Source of the DNA: Sulfurimonas sp.
GTDB lineage: Bacteria > Campylobacterota > Campylobacteria > Campylobacterales > Sulfurimonadaceae
Reading direction: 5' to 3'
DNA length: 25,775 nucleotides
Assembly (NCBI GenBank): GCA_022712845.1
Contig: JAFLJV010000272.1
Span: 1 to 25,775, forward strand
Shown here: positions 7,291-15,794 of the stretch, in pieces
How positions within the stretch are numbered: the first letter of the stretch is position 1
Layout: every line of letters begins with the position of its first letter
The notes under the pieces: model-generated
Database searches by the model: none
What the model saw: only the letters and a program-made list of their open reading frames with translations
What the model was told of the DNA's origin: nothing
Translations under genes and position numbers: made by a program

Positions 7291-7983
7291 TTATAGTAAC
7301 TCTAAAAAGTATCCATAAGGTGTTTGTCTTATATCGTATCTATATATACCATCAAGCTCTATAACAGCTCTATAGTATCCTTTATGATTTCCAATTCTTA
7401 CCTTTTTAAAGATACCTTCTTCAATGTTTTTAACATAACTTTTTATATTTGTATCTTTTTGGAAATCTATAACTATTCGATGAGGGTTTACTAGTAAAAA
7501 ATCTCTGATAATTGTGTCTTTAGTTACAAGTTTTAATTTTTTACCTGAAGATGATAATGTTAAATGTTTAACTGAGGCGATGGTGTTGAATTTTGATTTT
7601 TGATTTTCTTTAGATTTTGAAACTTCTTGAATACTCTTTTTTTTTGTTTTAATGATTTTAGTAACTATCGGGATGGACTTAGATATTTTTTGTTCAGTAT
7701 AACTTTGTGATATAAATATAGGTAGATGCCAGTCAACAGCATTATCAAGTTCTATGCTTTTACTCTCAATAGAACCATCAAGATTTTTAAATTCTATAGT
7801 AACTTTTTGAAGTGTTCTAGCTTGTGCTGGGAGAGTGATAGTGGCTTGTTTTAAGGGAGGTTTAGTTCTGTCTTTGTTTGATGATATTGGTATATCTCTT
7901 TCACCCATAATTGCAAAAAAAGGATTTTCACGAGCATTAATAGTTGTAAATAAAAGAATGGATATAAGTAAAACTTTAACCAA
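7291..7983 (-). CDS. AMIN-domain periplasmic protein
   Basis: This is a 230-residue protein. The start is TTG 7983 with AAGG 7 bases upstream; it opens a signal peptide (MVKVLLISILLFTTINA). A low-complexity, lysine- and serine-rich middle (about 100-135) leads to a C-terminal AMIN domain (about 140-230: LKLVTKDTIIRDFLLVNPHR and KKVRIGNHKGYYRAVIELDG). AMIN domains bind peptidoglycan or localise amidases and secretins in the periplasm. No amidase or secretin domain is attached. It ends the recA-eno-ftsB operon, next to an FtsB-like gene, which fits a cell-wall or division role. Its 3' end meets the convergent DUF4105 gene 1 bp away with no terminator between them. Confidence 0.75.
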   Translation of the reverse strand: MVKVLLISILLFTTINARENPFFAIMGERDIPISSNKDRTKPPLKQATITLPAQARTLQKVTIEFKNLDGSIESKSIELDNAVDWHLPIFISQSYTEQKISKSIPIVTKIIKTKKKSIQEVSKSKENQKSKFNTIASVKHLTLSSSGKKLKLVTKDTIIRDFLLVNPHRIVIDFQKDTNIKSYVKNIEEGIFKKVRIGNHKGYYRAVIELDGIYRYDIRQTPYGYFLELL

Positions 7984-8029
7984 AGATAAGCCTTGAATTT
8001 ATTTGTAAGTATTATATCAAGTTTATTAG

Positions 8030-8308
8030 TTATTGTGCAGAAATCTCTTTTAATTCAAAGTATTCTCTTTGAAGTTCAGCATTTTCATCTCTTAGCCTAT
8101 GTATCTCTGTTTTTAGAGATTCTTCATAATCTTGAAGACCTAAATATATCTCTACTGAGTTTGTACCATACAGAAGAACACCTAGATATATTCCACAAGC
8201 AAGAACAAGAGAGAGAAGGATAAGAAACTTATTGAGAGATAGACCCAAATACTGCTGAGTAACACTCTGCGAGTCATCTATCCCTTCAAAAAGCTCATCA
8301 TCTCTCAT
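8030..8308 (-). CDS. FtsB/DivIC-like septum formation protein
   Basis: This is a 92-residue bitopic membrane protein. A short acidic cytoplasmic N-terminus (residues 1-25) is followed by one membrane helix (about 26-47, FLILLSLVLACGIYLGVLLY). The periplasmic coiled coil (about 55-92) contains HRLRDENAELQREYFELKEI. That layout is characteristic of FtsB/DivIC, which bridges FtsL and FtsQ in the divisome. Sequence similarity in this family is low, so the call rests on architecture and on its place directly downstream of eno, a position FtsB occupies in many Proteobacteria. The stop of enolase is only 9 bp upstream, so it is co-transcribed. Confidence 0.75.
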   Translation of the reverse strand: MRDDELFEGIDDSQSVTQQYLGLSLNKFLILLSLVLACGIYLGVLLYGTNSVEIYLGLQDYEESLKTEIHRLRDENAELQREYFELKEISAQ

Positions 8309-8317
8309 ATTAAGTTC

Positions 8318-9583
8318 TTAGTTAAATAAACTAGAGCCTAAATATTCACCATACATAACTTCATTTTCAATCTCTAAAAGACGATTATATTTAGCAGTTC
8401 TTTCACCACGAGCAGTAGAACCAGTTTTAATTTGACCACAGTTAAGTGCTACAGCAAAGTCAGCGATGAAAGCATCTTCACTTTCTCCTGAACGATGACT
8501 CATTACACATGTATAACCATTTCTTTGTGCAAGACGAACAGTTAACATAGTCTCACTTACTGAACCAATTTGATTTGGTTTGATAAGAATTGAATTAGCG
8601 ATACCTTTTTGAATGCCTTCGTTTAAGATATTTACATTAGTTACAAAAAGATCATCTCCAACGATTTGAACTTTATCCCCTAACTTCTCAGTCATAAGTT
8701 TAAATCCATCCCAATCATCTTCACTTAGACCATCTTCGATTGAAACTATAGGATATTTAGAACATAAATCAGCATAATAATCAACAAGCTGGGCAGATGT
8801 TACTGTACGATTTTCAGAATCAAGTCTATATCCACCATCAACTACTAGCTCAGATGCAGCAACATCTAAAGCGATAGCAATCTGCTCACCAGCTTTGTAA
8901 CCAGCTTTTTCAATTGCTTCTAGGATTATTTGAATTGGCTCTTCATTTGAGCTTAAGTCTGGTGCAAAACCACCCTCATCACCAAGTGCAGTATTGTGTT
9001 TATTAGATTTTAAAATAGCTTTTAAGTTGTGGTAAACTTCAGCAGATGCACGAAGACCTTGAGCAAAATCTTCAAATCCTACAGGAACAATCATATACTC
9101 TTGAAAGTCAACTGAGTTATCAGCATGTGAGCCACCATTGATAATATTAAGCATTGGAGTAGGAATTACCATAGCATTAGCCCCACCAAGATAACGATAA
9201 AGAGGAATATCTAAGCTTTTTGCAGCCGCGCGAGCTACAGCCATAGATACACCAAGTACTGCATTAGCACCTAAGTTTCCATAGTTATCAGTGCCATCTA
9301 CTTCTTTCATAGTAGCATCAATCATAGCTTGATTAAAAGGGGATAAACCTAAAAGAGAATCAGCTATTTGAGTATTTACATGTTCAACTGCTTGAAGTAC
9401 ACCTTTACCCATATAACGATCTCCACCATCACGAAGTTCTAGTGCTTCACGCTTACCAGTACTAGCGCCTGAAGGTACTATCGCACTCTCACGTGTACCA
9501 TCACTTAACTCTACTGTTGCTTTAACTGTTGGGTTTCCACGAGAATCCATAACTTCAATTGCACTAACATTATCTATAAACAT
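8318..9583 (-). CDS. eno: Enolase (2-phosphoglycerate dehydratase)
   Basis: Enolase interconverts 2-phosphoglycerate and phosphoenolpyruvate in glycolysis and gluconeogenesis and needs Mg2+. The 421-residue protein is full length with all family blocks: N-terminal [52 protein letters not shown], the metal-binding [13 protein letters not shown], the enolase signature [13 protein letters not shown] and [19 protein letters not shown]. Start ATG 9583 is preceded by AGGA. It follows recA by 21 bp on the same strand and is probably transcribed from the recA promoter. The order recA-eno is conserved in Campylobacterota. Confidence 0.98.
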   Translation of the reverse strand: MFIDNVSAIEVMDSRGNPTVKATVELSDGTRESAIVPSGASTGKREALELRDGGDRYMGKGVLQAVEHVNTQIADSLLGLSPFNQAMIDATMKEVDGTDNYGNLGANAVLGVSMAVARAAAKSLDIPLYRYLGGANAMVIPTPMLNIINGGSHADNSVDFQEYMIVPVGFEDFAQGLRASAEVYHNLKAILKSNKHNTALGDEGGFAPDLSSNEEPIQIILEAIEKAGYKAGEQIAIALDVAASELVVDGGYRLDSENRTVTSAQLVDYYADLCSKYPIVSIEDGLSEDDWDGFKLMTEKLGDKVQIVGDDLFVTNVNILNEGIQKGIANSILIKPNQIGSVSETMLTVRLAQRNGYTCVMSHRSGESEDAFIADFAVALNCGQIKTGSTARGERTAKYNRLLEIENEVMYGEYLGSSLFN

Positions 9584-9604
9584 TCACTATCCTATTTTGT
9601 AATT

Positions 9605-10642
9605 TTAAGTATCTGAGTCGTTTATCTCAGAAGTATCCATAACCATAACATTACTTATGCCCATAGCTATTTTTATTTTTTCTTCTATCTCTTTGGCTAA
9701 TTCAAGATCTTCTTTAAACTTAAGTTTGACATTTTCACGCCCTTGACCAAGTTTTGTTTCTTCATAAGAGAACCAAGCACCACTTTTGTCAACAATATCG
9801 AGTTTTACTCCATAATCAACAAGCTCACCTTCTTTAGAGATTCCTTCGCCGAACATTATATCAAACTCTGCCTGACGAAAAGGTGGGGCTACTTTGTTTT
9901 TAATAACTTTTGCTTTTACGCGGTTACCAATTTGACTCTCACCTTGTTTAAGTGAGGCAATTCTTCTAACATCTATCCGAACTGATGCATAAAACTTAAG
10001 AGCATTACCACCAGTTGTAGTTTCAGGAGAACCATAACCCATCATGCCAATCTTCATACGAAGCTGGTTGATAAAGATAACTGTACAGTTCATTTTGCTA
10101 AGAACAGAAGTTAATTTACGAAGTGCTTTTGACATAAGACGAGCTTGAAGACCAACTTGCTGGTCACTCATCTCCCCCTCTAGCTCAACTTTAGGAGTAA
10201 GCGCTGCAACTGAATCTATAACTATTAAATCAATAGCTCCACTTCTTGCGATTGTCTCAACTATATCAAGTGCTTGTTCACCATAATCAGGTTGAGATAC
10301 TAAAAGATTTTCAACATCTACACCAAGATTTTTAGCATATACTACATCAAGAGCATGTTCTGCATCTATAAATGCACACACTCCACCTGCTTTTTGGCAT
10401 TCTGCTGTTATTTGAAGTGCTAGTGTTGTTTTACCAGAACTCTCAGGTCCATAAATTTCTACAACACGACCCTGAGGAATACCGCCAATTCCAAGTGCTA
10501 AATCAAGTCCTATAGAACCTGTACTAATTGACTGCATTGGTTGAATATCTTTGTCACCAAGACGCATTAAAGCACCTTTACCAAATGCTTTATCAATTTG
10601 TTTCATTGCTAAGTCTAATGCTTTTTGTTTATTTGCGTCCAT
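9605..10642 (-). CDS. recA: Recombinase RecA
   Basis: RecA is the ATP-dependent strand-exchange protein for homologous recombination and SOS signalling. The 345-residue sequence has Walker [11 protein letters not shown] (about residues 64-73), the [20 protein letters not shown] block (Walker B and loop L1 region), [21 protein letters not shown] (loop L2), [14 protein letters not shown] and an acidic C-terminal tail. Start ATG 10642 is chosen because [16 protein letters not shown] matches the family N-terminus; only GTGAG precedes it as a weak ribosome site. A TATAAT -10 box lies at 10673-10678. No LexA-like box was recognised. First gene of the recA-eno-ftsB-AMIN run. Confidence 0.98.
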   Translation of the reverse strand: MDANKQKALDLAMKQIDKAFGKGALMRLGDKDIQPMQSISTGSIGLDLALGIGGIPQGRVVEIYGPESSGKTTLALQITAECQKAGGVCAFIDAEHALDVVYAKNLGVDVENLLVSQPDYGEQALDIVETIARSGAIDLIVIDSVAALTPKVELEGEMSDQQVGLQARLMSKALRKLTSVLSKMNCTVIFINQLRMKIGMMGYGSPETTTGGNALKFYASVRIDVRRIASLKQGESQIGNRVKAKVIKNKVAPPFRQAEFDIMFGEGISKEGELVDYGVKLDIVDKSGAWFSYEETKLGQGRENVKLKFKEDLELAKEIEEKIKIAMGISNVMVMDTSEINDSDT

Positions 10643-10672
10643 TTTGGGCTCACTTTTATTAAATTTAGACTT

Positions 10673-10678
10673 ATTATA
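10673..10678 (-). promoter_or_regulatory. Predicted recA -10 box
   Basis: TATAAT on the minus strand, 30 bases upstream of the recA ATG, within an AT-rich region lacking a clear -35. It probably drives recA-eno-ftsB-AMIN. Confidence 0.5.
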
Positions 10679-10769
10679 TGGCAGTTTTGAAATTTTTATA
10701 AAAAATATTGCAAATTGTCATATTATTTTTATTTGTTTCTTTAAAGGTGAGATTTTATCTAAATTTGGT

Positions 10770-10775
10770 TAAAAT
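10770..10775 (+). promoter_or_regulatory. Candidate -10 box very close to the mqnD start
   Basis: TAAAAT ends only 7 bases before ATG 10783. If used, transcription would begin at or next to the start codon, giving a leaderless message; no Shine-Dalgarno is visible in front of this ATG. Confidence 0.3.
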
Positions 10776-10782
10776 CCCTCTT

Positions 10783-11646
10783 ATGAAAACAACACTAATT
10801 GCTCACTCTCCTGATGCTGATGATATCTTTATGTACTATGCTATAAAATTTGGCTGGGTAGATATGAAAGATACAAAATTTGACAATATCGCACGAGATA
10901 TTCAAACCTTAAATGAAAAAGCTTTAAAAGGTGAGTATGAGATAGTTGCTATTAGCTTTGCACTTTATCCACACATACGAGATGACTATGCTCCACTTCG
11001 TACAGCTGTAAGTTTTGGTGATGGTTATGGACCTAAACTTATCAAGAAAAAAGGTGTAAAGCTAAAGCGTAATTTTAAAGTTGCTCTTAGTGGAAAACAT
11101 ACTACAAATGCGATGCTTTTTCGTATAGCTTACCCTGATGCTAGAGTTATATATATGAATTTTTTAGAGATTGAGCAAGCTATTCTTGATGGCAAAGTTG
11201 ATGCTGGAGTTTTAATCCATGAGAGCATTTTAACTTATGATGATAAGCTTGAAGTTGAGCGTGAGATGTGGGATATTTGGCAAGAGTTAGCTGGAGATGA
11301 TTTACCTCTTCCTCTTGGTGGAATGGCAATAAGTCGTTCAATCCCACTTAACAAAGCTATAGAATACGAAGCAACTCTAACAAAAGCTGTTCAAATAGCA
11401 CGAGATTATAAAGCTAAACTTTCACAAATGTTGCTTGAGAGAGATTTGGTTCGTATAGATGCTGACACACTTGATAAGTACCTTGAACTTTATGCAAATG
11501 ATGAATCAATTACTCTAAGTGAGGTTCAATACAGTGCAATAAATAAGCTTTTTGAGATAGGGTATAAACATGGTTTTTATGATACACTTGTAAAAGTTGA
11601 AGATTTTATGATACCAACAGAGTATAAAGAATTAAGAGAGTCATAA
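10783..11646 (+). CDS. mqnD: 1,4-dihydroxy-6-naphthoate synthase MqnD (futalosine menaquinone pathway)
   Basis: MqnD converts cyclic dehypoxanthine futalosine to 1,4-dihydroxy-6-naphthoate. The 287-residue protein has the periplasmic-binding-protein-like MqnA/MqnD fold. Its start MKTTLIAHSPDADDIFMYYA carries the SPDxDD motif, followed by VAISFALYPHI, ALSGKHTTNAMLFRIAYP and the DAGVLIHESILTY segment holding the conserved histidine, then LPLPLGGMAISR. The frame is open upstream to 10708, but ATG 10783 is chosen because homologues begin here and the upstream residues form no domain. It is divergent from recA and lies 1 bp before fliQ. It indicates that this organism makes menaquinone by the futalosine route, as Campylobacterota do. 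Confidence 0.92.
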   Translation: MKTTLIAHSPDADDIFMYYAIKFGWVDMKDTKFDNIARDIQTLNEKALKGEYEIVAISFALYPHIRDDYAPLRTAVSFGDGYGPKLIKKKGVKLKRNFKVALSGKHTTNAMLFRIAYPDARVIYMNFLEIEQAILDGKVDAGVLIHESILTYDDKLEVEREMWDIWQELAGDDLPLPLGGMAISRSIPLNKAIEYEATLTKAVQIARDYKAKLSQMLLERDLVRIDADTLDKYLELYANDESITLSEVQYSAINKLFEIGYKHGFYDTLVKVEDFMIPTEYKELRES

Positions 11647-11647
11647 T

Positions 11648-11914
11648 ATGGAAGCAAAGCTTATCTCCCTTGGAATAGAGACATTTAAAATAGCACTTAT
11701 GTTAGCACTTCCAGGGCTTTTGACAGGTATGTTTTTAGGTTTAGCTGTTAGTATTTTTCAAGCAACTACGCAGATAAATGAGATGACACTGAGTTTTATT
11801 CCTAAAATTATAGGTGTTGTAATAGTTATTATTTTAACTATGCCTTGGATGCTAAATGCGATGACAGATTTTTCCCTAAATGTTTTTAACATGATCCCAG
11901 AATTTGTTGAGTGA
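11648..11914 (+). CDS. fliQ: Flagellar export protein FliQ
   Basis: FliQ is one of the small inner-membrane subunits (FliP-FliQ-FliR) of the flagellar type III export gate. The 88-residue protein has the two long hydrophobic helices (IALMLALPGLLTGMFLGLAV and the IIGVVIVIILTMPWML segment) and the conserved FQATTQINEMTLSFIPKI linker. The length is standard. Its ATG lies 1 bp after the mqnD stop, and its TGA overlaps the next ATG, so it is translationally coupled to murB. No other flagellar gene is nearby; a detached fliQ next to murB is also what I recall for Campylobacter jejuni. Confidence 0.95.
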   Translation: MEAKLISLGIETFKIALMLALPGLLTGMFLGLAVSIFQATTQINEMTLSFIPKIIGVVIVIILTMPWMLNAMTDFSLNVFNMIPEFVE

Positions 11915-12738
11915 TGAAAACAAAAAGTATCGACTTTTCTAAATTTTCCTCTTTTAAGATAGGCGGTATCGTTGATGTTTGTATTTTAGGGTGTTGTGAT
12001 AACTTACCAAAAAACTACTATCTTATAGGCTCTTGTAACAATGTCTTAATCGGTACACAACCACCACCATTTCTAAAACTTGATAAAAAATTTGACTATA
12101 TAAAAATAGAGGATAATACTCTAAAAATAGGTGGAGCAACTCCATCTGGAAAAATTGCTTCATTTTGTAAAAAGCATGATATTGCAAATTTTGAGTTTGT
12201 ATCAAACCTCCCAGGAACTTTAGGTGGTTTAGTTTTTATGAACGCAGGACTTAAAAAGTATGAGATATTTAACCATCTTATCTGTATAAATAGTTGTGAT
12301 GGTATAAAACAAAAAGAAGAGATAAATTACGGATATAGATTTACAGATATTAAAACTCCTATTTTAGAAACTATATTTGAGTTAAACTATGGCTTTGATG
12401 CCTCCAAATTAGAGATGTTTAAAAAGATGCGTCAAAACCAACCAAGTACACCAAGTGCAGGAAGCTGTTTTAAAAATCCTGAAGGTGATTATGCAGGAAG
12501 ACTCATAGAAGCAGTTGGATTAAAAGGTAAAAGAGTAGGTGGAATGGAGTTTAGCCAAGAGCATGCAAACTTCTTAGTAAATAGTGATAATGGAACTTTT
12601 GATGAAGCGATAGAGTTAATACAACAAGCTCAAAAACTGGTATATGAAAAATTTAATATCTGGTTAGAGTGTGAGATTGCTGTTTTGGATGTTAGATATA
12701 TGGGTGAAAATTCACCGTTACTCAAACCGTCATTCTGA
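11914..12738 (+). CDS. murB: UDP-N-acetylenolpyruvoylglucosamine reductase MurB
   Basis: MurB is an FAD enzyme that reduces UDP-GlcNAc-enolpyruvate to UDP-MurNAc in the cytoplasm. The 274-residue protein shows the N-terminal SFKIGG, a degenerate FAD loop GSCNNVLIG, SNLPGTLGGLVFMNAG, the catalytic-serine segment TPSAGSCFKNP, HANFLVN and the C-terminal WLECEIAVLD with the catalytic glutamate. ATG 11914 shares one base with the fliQ stop; GTG 11911 is an alternative. It lacks the extra domain of type I MurB. The natural family end is near VLDVRY. The final residues and the TGA stop come from the palindromic repeat at 12728-12795, so the C-terminus has been replaced or extended. Confidence 0.95.
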   Translation: MKTKSIDFSKFSSFKIGGIVDVCILGCCDNLPKNYYLIGSCNNVLIGTQPPPFLKLDKKFDYIKIEDNTLKIGGATPSGKIASFCKKHDIANFEFVSNLPGTLGGLVFMNAGLKKYEIFNHLICINSCDGIKQKEEINYGYRFTDIKTPILETIFELNYGFDASKLEMFKKMRQNQPSTPSAGSCFKNPEGDYAGRLIEAVGLKGKRVGGMEFSQEHANFLVNSDNGTFDEAIELIQQAQKLVYEKFNIWLECEIAVLDVRYMGENSPLLKPSF

Positions 12739-12795
12739 ATTTAATTCAGAATCTCAAATTGAATAACTAGATTCCGTGTCAAGCACGGAATGACG
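12728..12795. repeat. 68-bp palindromic intergenic repeat overlapping the murB stop
   Basis: The outer arms CGTCATTC (12728-12735) and GAATGACG (12788-12795) are perfect inverse complements. Inside are two further hairpins: ATTCTGAATT-T-AATTCAGAAT (12732-12752) and ATTCCGTG-TCAAG-CACGGAAT (12771-12791). The whole can fold into a two-armed cruciform. It resembles the widespread class of small palindromic repeats that start GTCATTC in many bacterial genomes, possibly non-autonomous mobile units. Sited between convergent murB and nifU, it may also terminate transcription from both sides. Confidence 0.8.
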
Positions 12796-12801
12796 AACTA
12801 T

Positions 12802-13776
12802 TTAAATTGGTAAAACTCTAATTTTCTTAGAAAGTTTCTCTTTAAGAGTTGATTCGATTGCGTAAAGTGTACCTGTTGCTGAAGAAGCACAACCGTTACA
12901 TGCACCAAGGTATCTAATATAAACATCTATATGCTCATCACTTGATTTTACATCGATTACTTCCATGTCTCCACCATCCATGATTAGGAATTGACGGATA
13001 CTTTCATCAATTTCAGCATCAATTGCTTTGATCTGTTGAACTATAGTCATATCTTCAAATGCAGCATTTCCACCAGCATCAGCAGCAGCTTTCATTTTTT
13101 CCTCATCCATTTCTCTACGAGTATCAGCAAGTATGTCTACTAGGTAATATTCTCTTTTTTCATGTCCACCAGGTCTGATACATGATTTACAAAAACCACC
13201 AGCTTTTGTATAGTCGGTAATTTGCTCTATACTTGTTAAGTCATTAAGACGGATAACTTCTTGAAGAGTAGAAAGACTAACACGAGCACATTCACAAACG
13301 ATGATTTCATCTTCAAAACTATCTGCATCAACACCTTTGTAAAGACCAGCAGCTTTTTTGATAACATCATAAGCCATAACTGAACAGTGCATTTTTTGTG
13401 GTGGAACAGCTGGAGTATCTGGATCATCACGAAGTGCAAACTCAACATCAATATTTGTAATTTTTACAGCTTCATCAACTGTTTTACCAATACAAAGTTC
13501 AGTCATAATATCAGAACTCGCAATTGCAGTACCACAACCAAAACTTTTAAATTTCGAGTTTATAATAATATCTGTCTTAGGGTCAATTTCCCAATAAAGA
13601 CGAACTGCATCACCACAACTTTCAGCTCCAAAATCAGCAACGATAAGTTGATTTCCTCTAGCTTCAACATCAGCCTCAAATATTTCACCTTGGTGATTTG
13701 GGTTGTTCATAAGTGTTGTAACTTTATTTGAGTACGCATCCCATAATGATGCGCCTAATAAATCGTCCTTAGCCAT
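12802..13776 (-). CDS. nifU: Fe-S cluster scaffold NifU
   Basis: A three-part NifU of 324 residues. The N-terminal IscU-like scaffold has cysteines 54, 81 and 131 (AESCGDA, SFGCGTA, MHCSVMA). A central Bfd-like [2Fe-2S] domain has C161/C163 and C196/C199 (CECARV, GGFCKSC). The C-terminal Nfu domain carries C293xxC296 (LGACNGCASSATGTL). It assembles Fe-S clusters using sulfur from NifS and hands them to apo-proteins. In Campylobacterota, NifSU is the housekeeping Fe-S system, so its presence does not imply nitrogen fixation. Start ATG 13776 has AAGGA 8 bases upstream. It follows nifS by 80 bp, with a small hairpin between. Confidence 0.96.
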   Translation of the reverse strand: MAKDDLLGASLWDAYSNKVTTLMNNPNHQGEIFEADVEARGNQLIVADFGAESCGDAVRLYWEIDPKTDIIINSKFKSFGCGTAIASSDIMTELCIGKTVDEAVKITNIDVEFALRDDPDTPAVPPQKMHCSVMAYDVIKKAAGLYKGVDADSFEDEIIVCECARVSLSTLQEVIRLNDLTSIEQITDYTKAGGFCKSCIRPGGHEKREYYLVDILADTRREMDEEKMKAAADAGGNAAFEDMTIVQQIKAIDAEIDESIRQFLIMDGGDMEVIDVKSSDEHIDVYIRYLGACNGCASSATGTLYAIESTLKEKLSKKIRVLPI

Positions 13777-13805
13777 TTTATAATTCCTTAGTTTTTTTTC
13801 TTCTT

Positions 13806-13823
13806 AAGCTTCTTCAGAAGCTT
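13806..13823. repeat. Small inverted repeat between nifS and nifU
   Basis: AAGCTTCT-TC-AGAAGCTT is a perfect 8-bp dyad in the nifS-nifU gap. On the coding strand it lies just before an A-rich stretch and the nifU ribosome site, so it is more likely a processing or mRNA-stability hairpin than a terminator. Confidence 0.4.
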
Positions 13824-13856
13824 ATTTTAGTGCCTTAGCGGCTATTGCATTCGCAA

Positions 13857-15089
<1,233 letters not shown>

Positions 15090-15131
15090 TTATTTTTAAT
15101 TAAGACAATTTTTGTCCTCTTTATATAATCA

Positions 15132-15158
15132 TATCATAATAGGTTTGTTATTATGATA
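15132..15158. promoter_or_regulatory. Perfect dyad in the nifS / 15241 divergent region, candidate operator
   Basis: TATCATAATA (15132-15141) and TATTATGATA (15149-15158) are exact inverse complements with a 7-base spacer. The composition resembles Fur/PerR-type boxes, and an iron-responsive operator would suit nifS, but the regulator is not identified. A smaller dyad GACAA-TTT-TTGTC lies at 15104-15116, nearer to nifS. Confidence 0.5.
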
Positions 15159-15194
15159 AGCTTAAATGAAGCTGTAATAATACAATAATTAAGC

Positions 15195-15200
15195 TATAAT
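15195..15200 (+). promoter_or_regulatory. Predicted -10 box for the gene at 15241
   Basis: TATAAT lies 40 bases before ATG 15241. The downstream leader is A-rich and contains AGGA at 15231-15234, 6 bases from the start. Confidence 0.5.
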
Positions 15201-15240
15201 TATGTTTATATAAAAAATAAATATAAAAATAGGAACCAAT

Positions 15241-15744
15241 ATGTGTAATTTCAATAAGCTTAACGATGATACAAAAGCATTATTACATCTTTTAATGAAG
15301 AAAAGTGCAGATTCAATAGGGGGTGCAAATTTTCTACTTGCTCTTTTAGAAGCTATGAAAGAGAAAAAGACAAATGCACTTATGTTAAAAGAGTGTCAAG
15401 TTCACTCAAGTGAAGCCAGTATAAAATGGAATAAGATAGTTTTTAAAGATAAATTAGATGTACTAGAAGAGGTTGTTCACTCTTATAAAAGTGCAGAGAA
15501 ACAAGGTTTTAATATACTAGAAAATGACAATCAAAAAAAGAAAAAAAAGATTTTAAATATGGTAAAAACTTTAGCACCAATAGAGTTTGTTATCTCACCA
15601 GTTAATTCAGAAAATGGAGCAGGATTTAATTTTAAAATTTTTGAATCTATAGAGAATGATATTGTAAAAATAAACCCTTTATTTGTAGCAATGTTTTTTT
15701 GTTCAACAGAGTATATGAAAAAAGCTTTAAAATATAAGATTTAA
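15241..15744 (+). CDS. Uncharacterised 167-residue cytoplasmic protein
   Basis: I do not recognise this gene. It has no signal peptide or membrane helix. The first half is helical (LNDDTKALLHLLMKKSADSI, NFLLALLEAMKEKKTNALML). A lysine run (QKKKKK, about residues 98-103) follows, then a more beta-like C-terminal part (APIEFVISPVNSENGAGFNF) ending in a helix. Start ATG 15241 is well supported by AGGA at 6 bases and a TATAAT box. The lysine run is encoded by A7-G-A8 (15533-15548), a stretch prone to slippage. It is divergent from nifS and upstream of leuC with its own promoter between, so context gives little functional hint beyond possible shared control with nifSU. Confidence 0.7.
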   Translation: MCNFNKLNDDTKALLHLLMKKSADSIGGANFLLALLEAMKEKKTNALMLKECQVHSSEASIKWNKIVFKDKLDVLEEVVHSYKSAEKQGFNILENDNQKKKKKILNMVKTLAPIEFVISPVNSENGAGFNFKIFESIENDIVKINPLFVAMFFCSTEYMKKALKYKI

Positions 15745-15755
15745 AATTAAAATGA

Positions 15756-15761
15756 TATAAT
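15756..15761 (+). promoter_or_regulatory. Predicted leuC -10 box
   Basis: TATAAT lies 33 bases before ATG 15795, with AAGGA at 15782-15786 as the ribosome site. No -35 is evident. Confidence 0.5.
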
Positions 15762-15794
15762 CGCGAAATTATTATTATATTAAGGAATTTTAGT

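Noticed and set aside
7993..8223. Plus-strand frame opposite the FtsB-like gene
   Set aside because: It is antisense to a gene with clear membrane and coiled-coil architecture and has no family features; similar antisense frames opposite recA, nifU, nifS, leuC, the OmpA gene and aroC were dropped for the same reason.
13777..13856. Small alanine-rich frame in the nifS-nifU gap
   Set aside because: It has no start codon with a ribosome site and is broken by stops; only the small dyad at 13806-13823 is supported.
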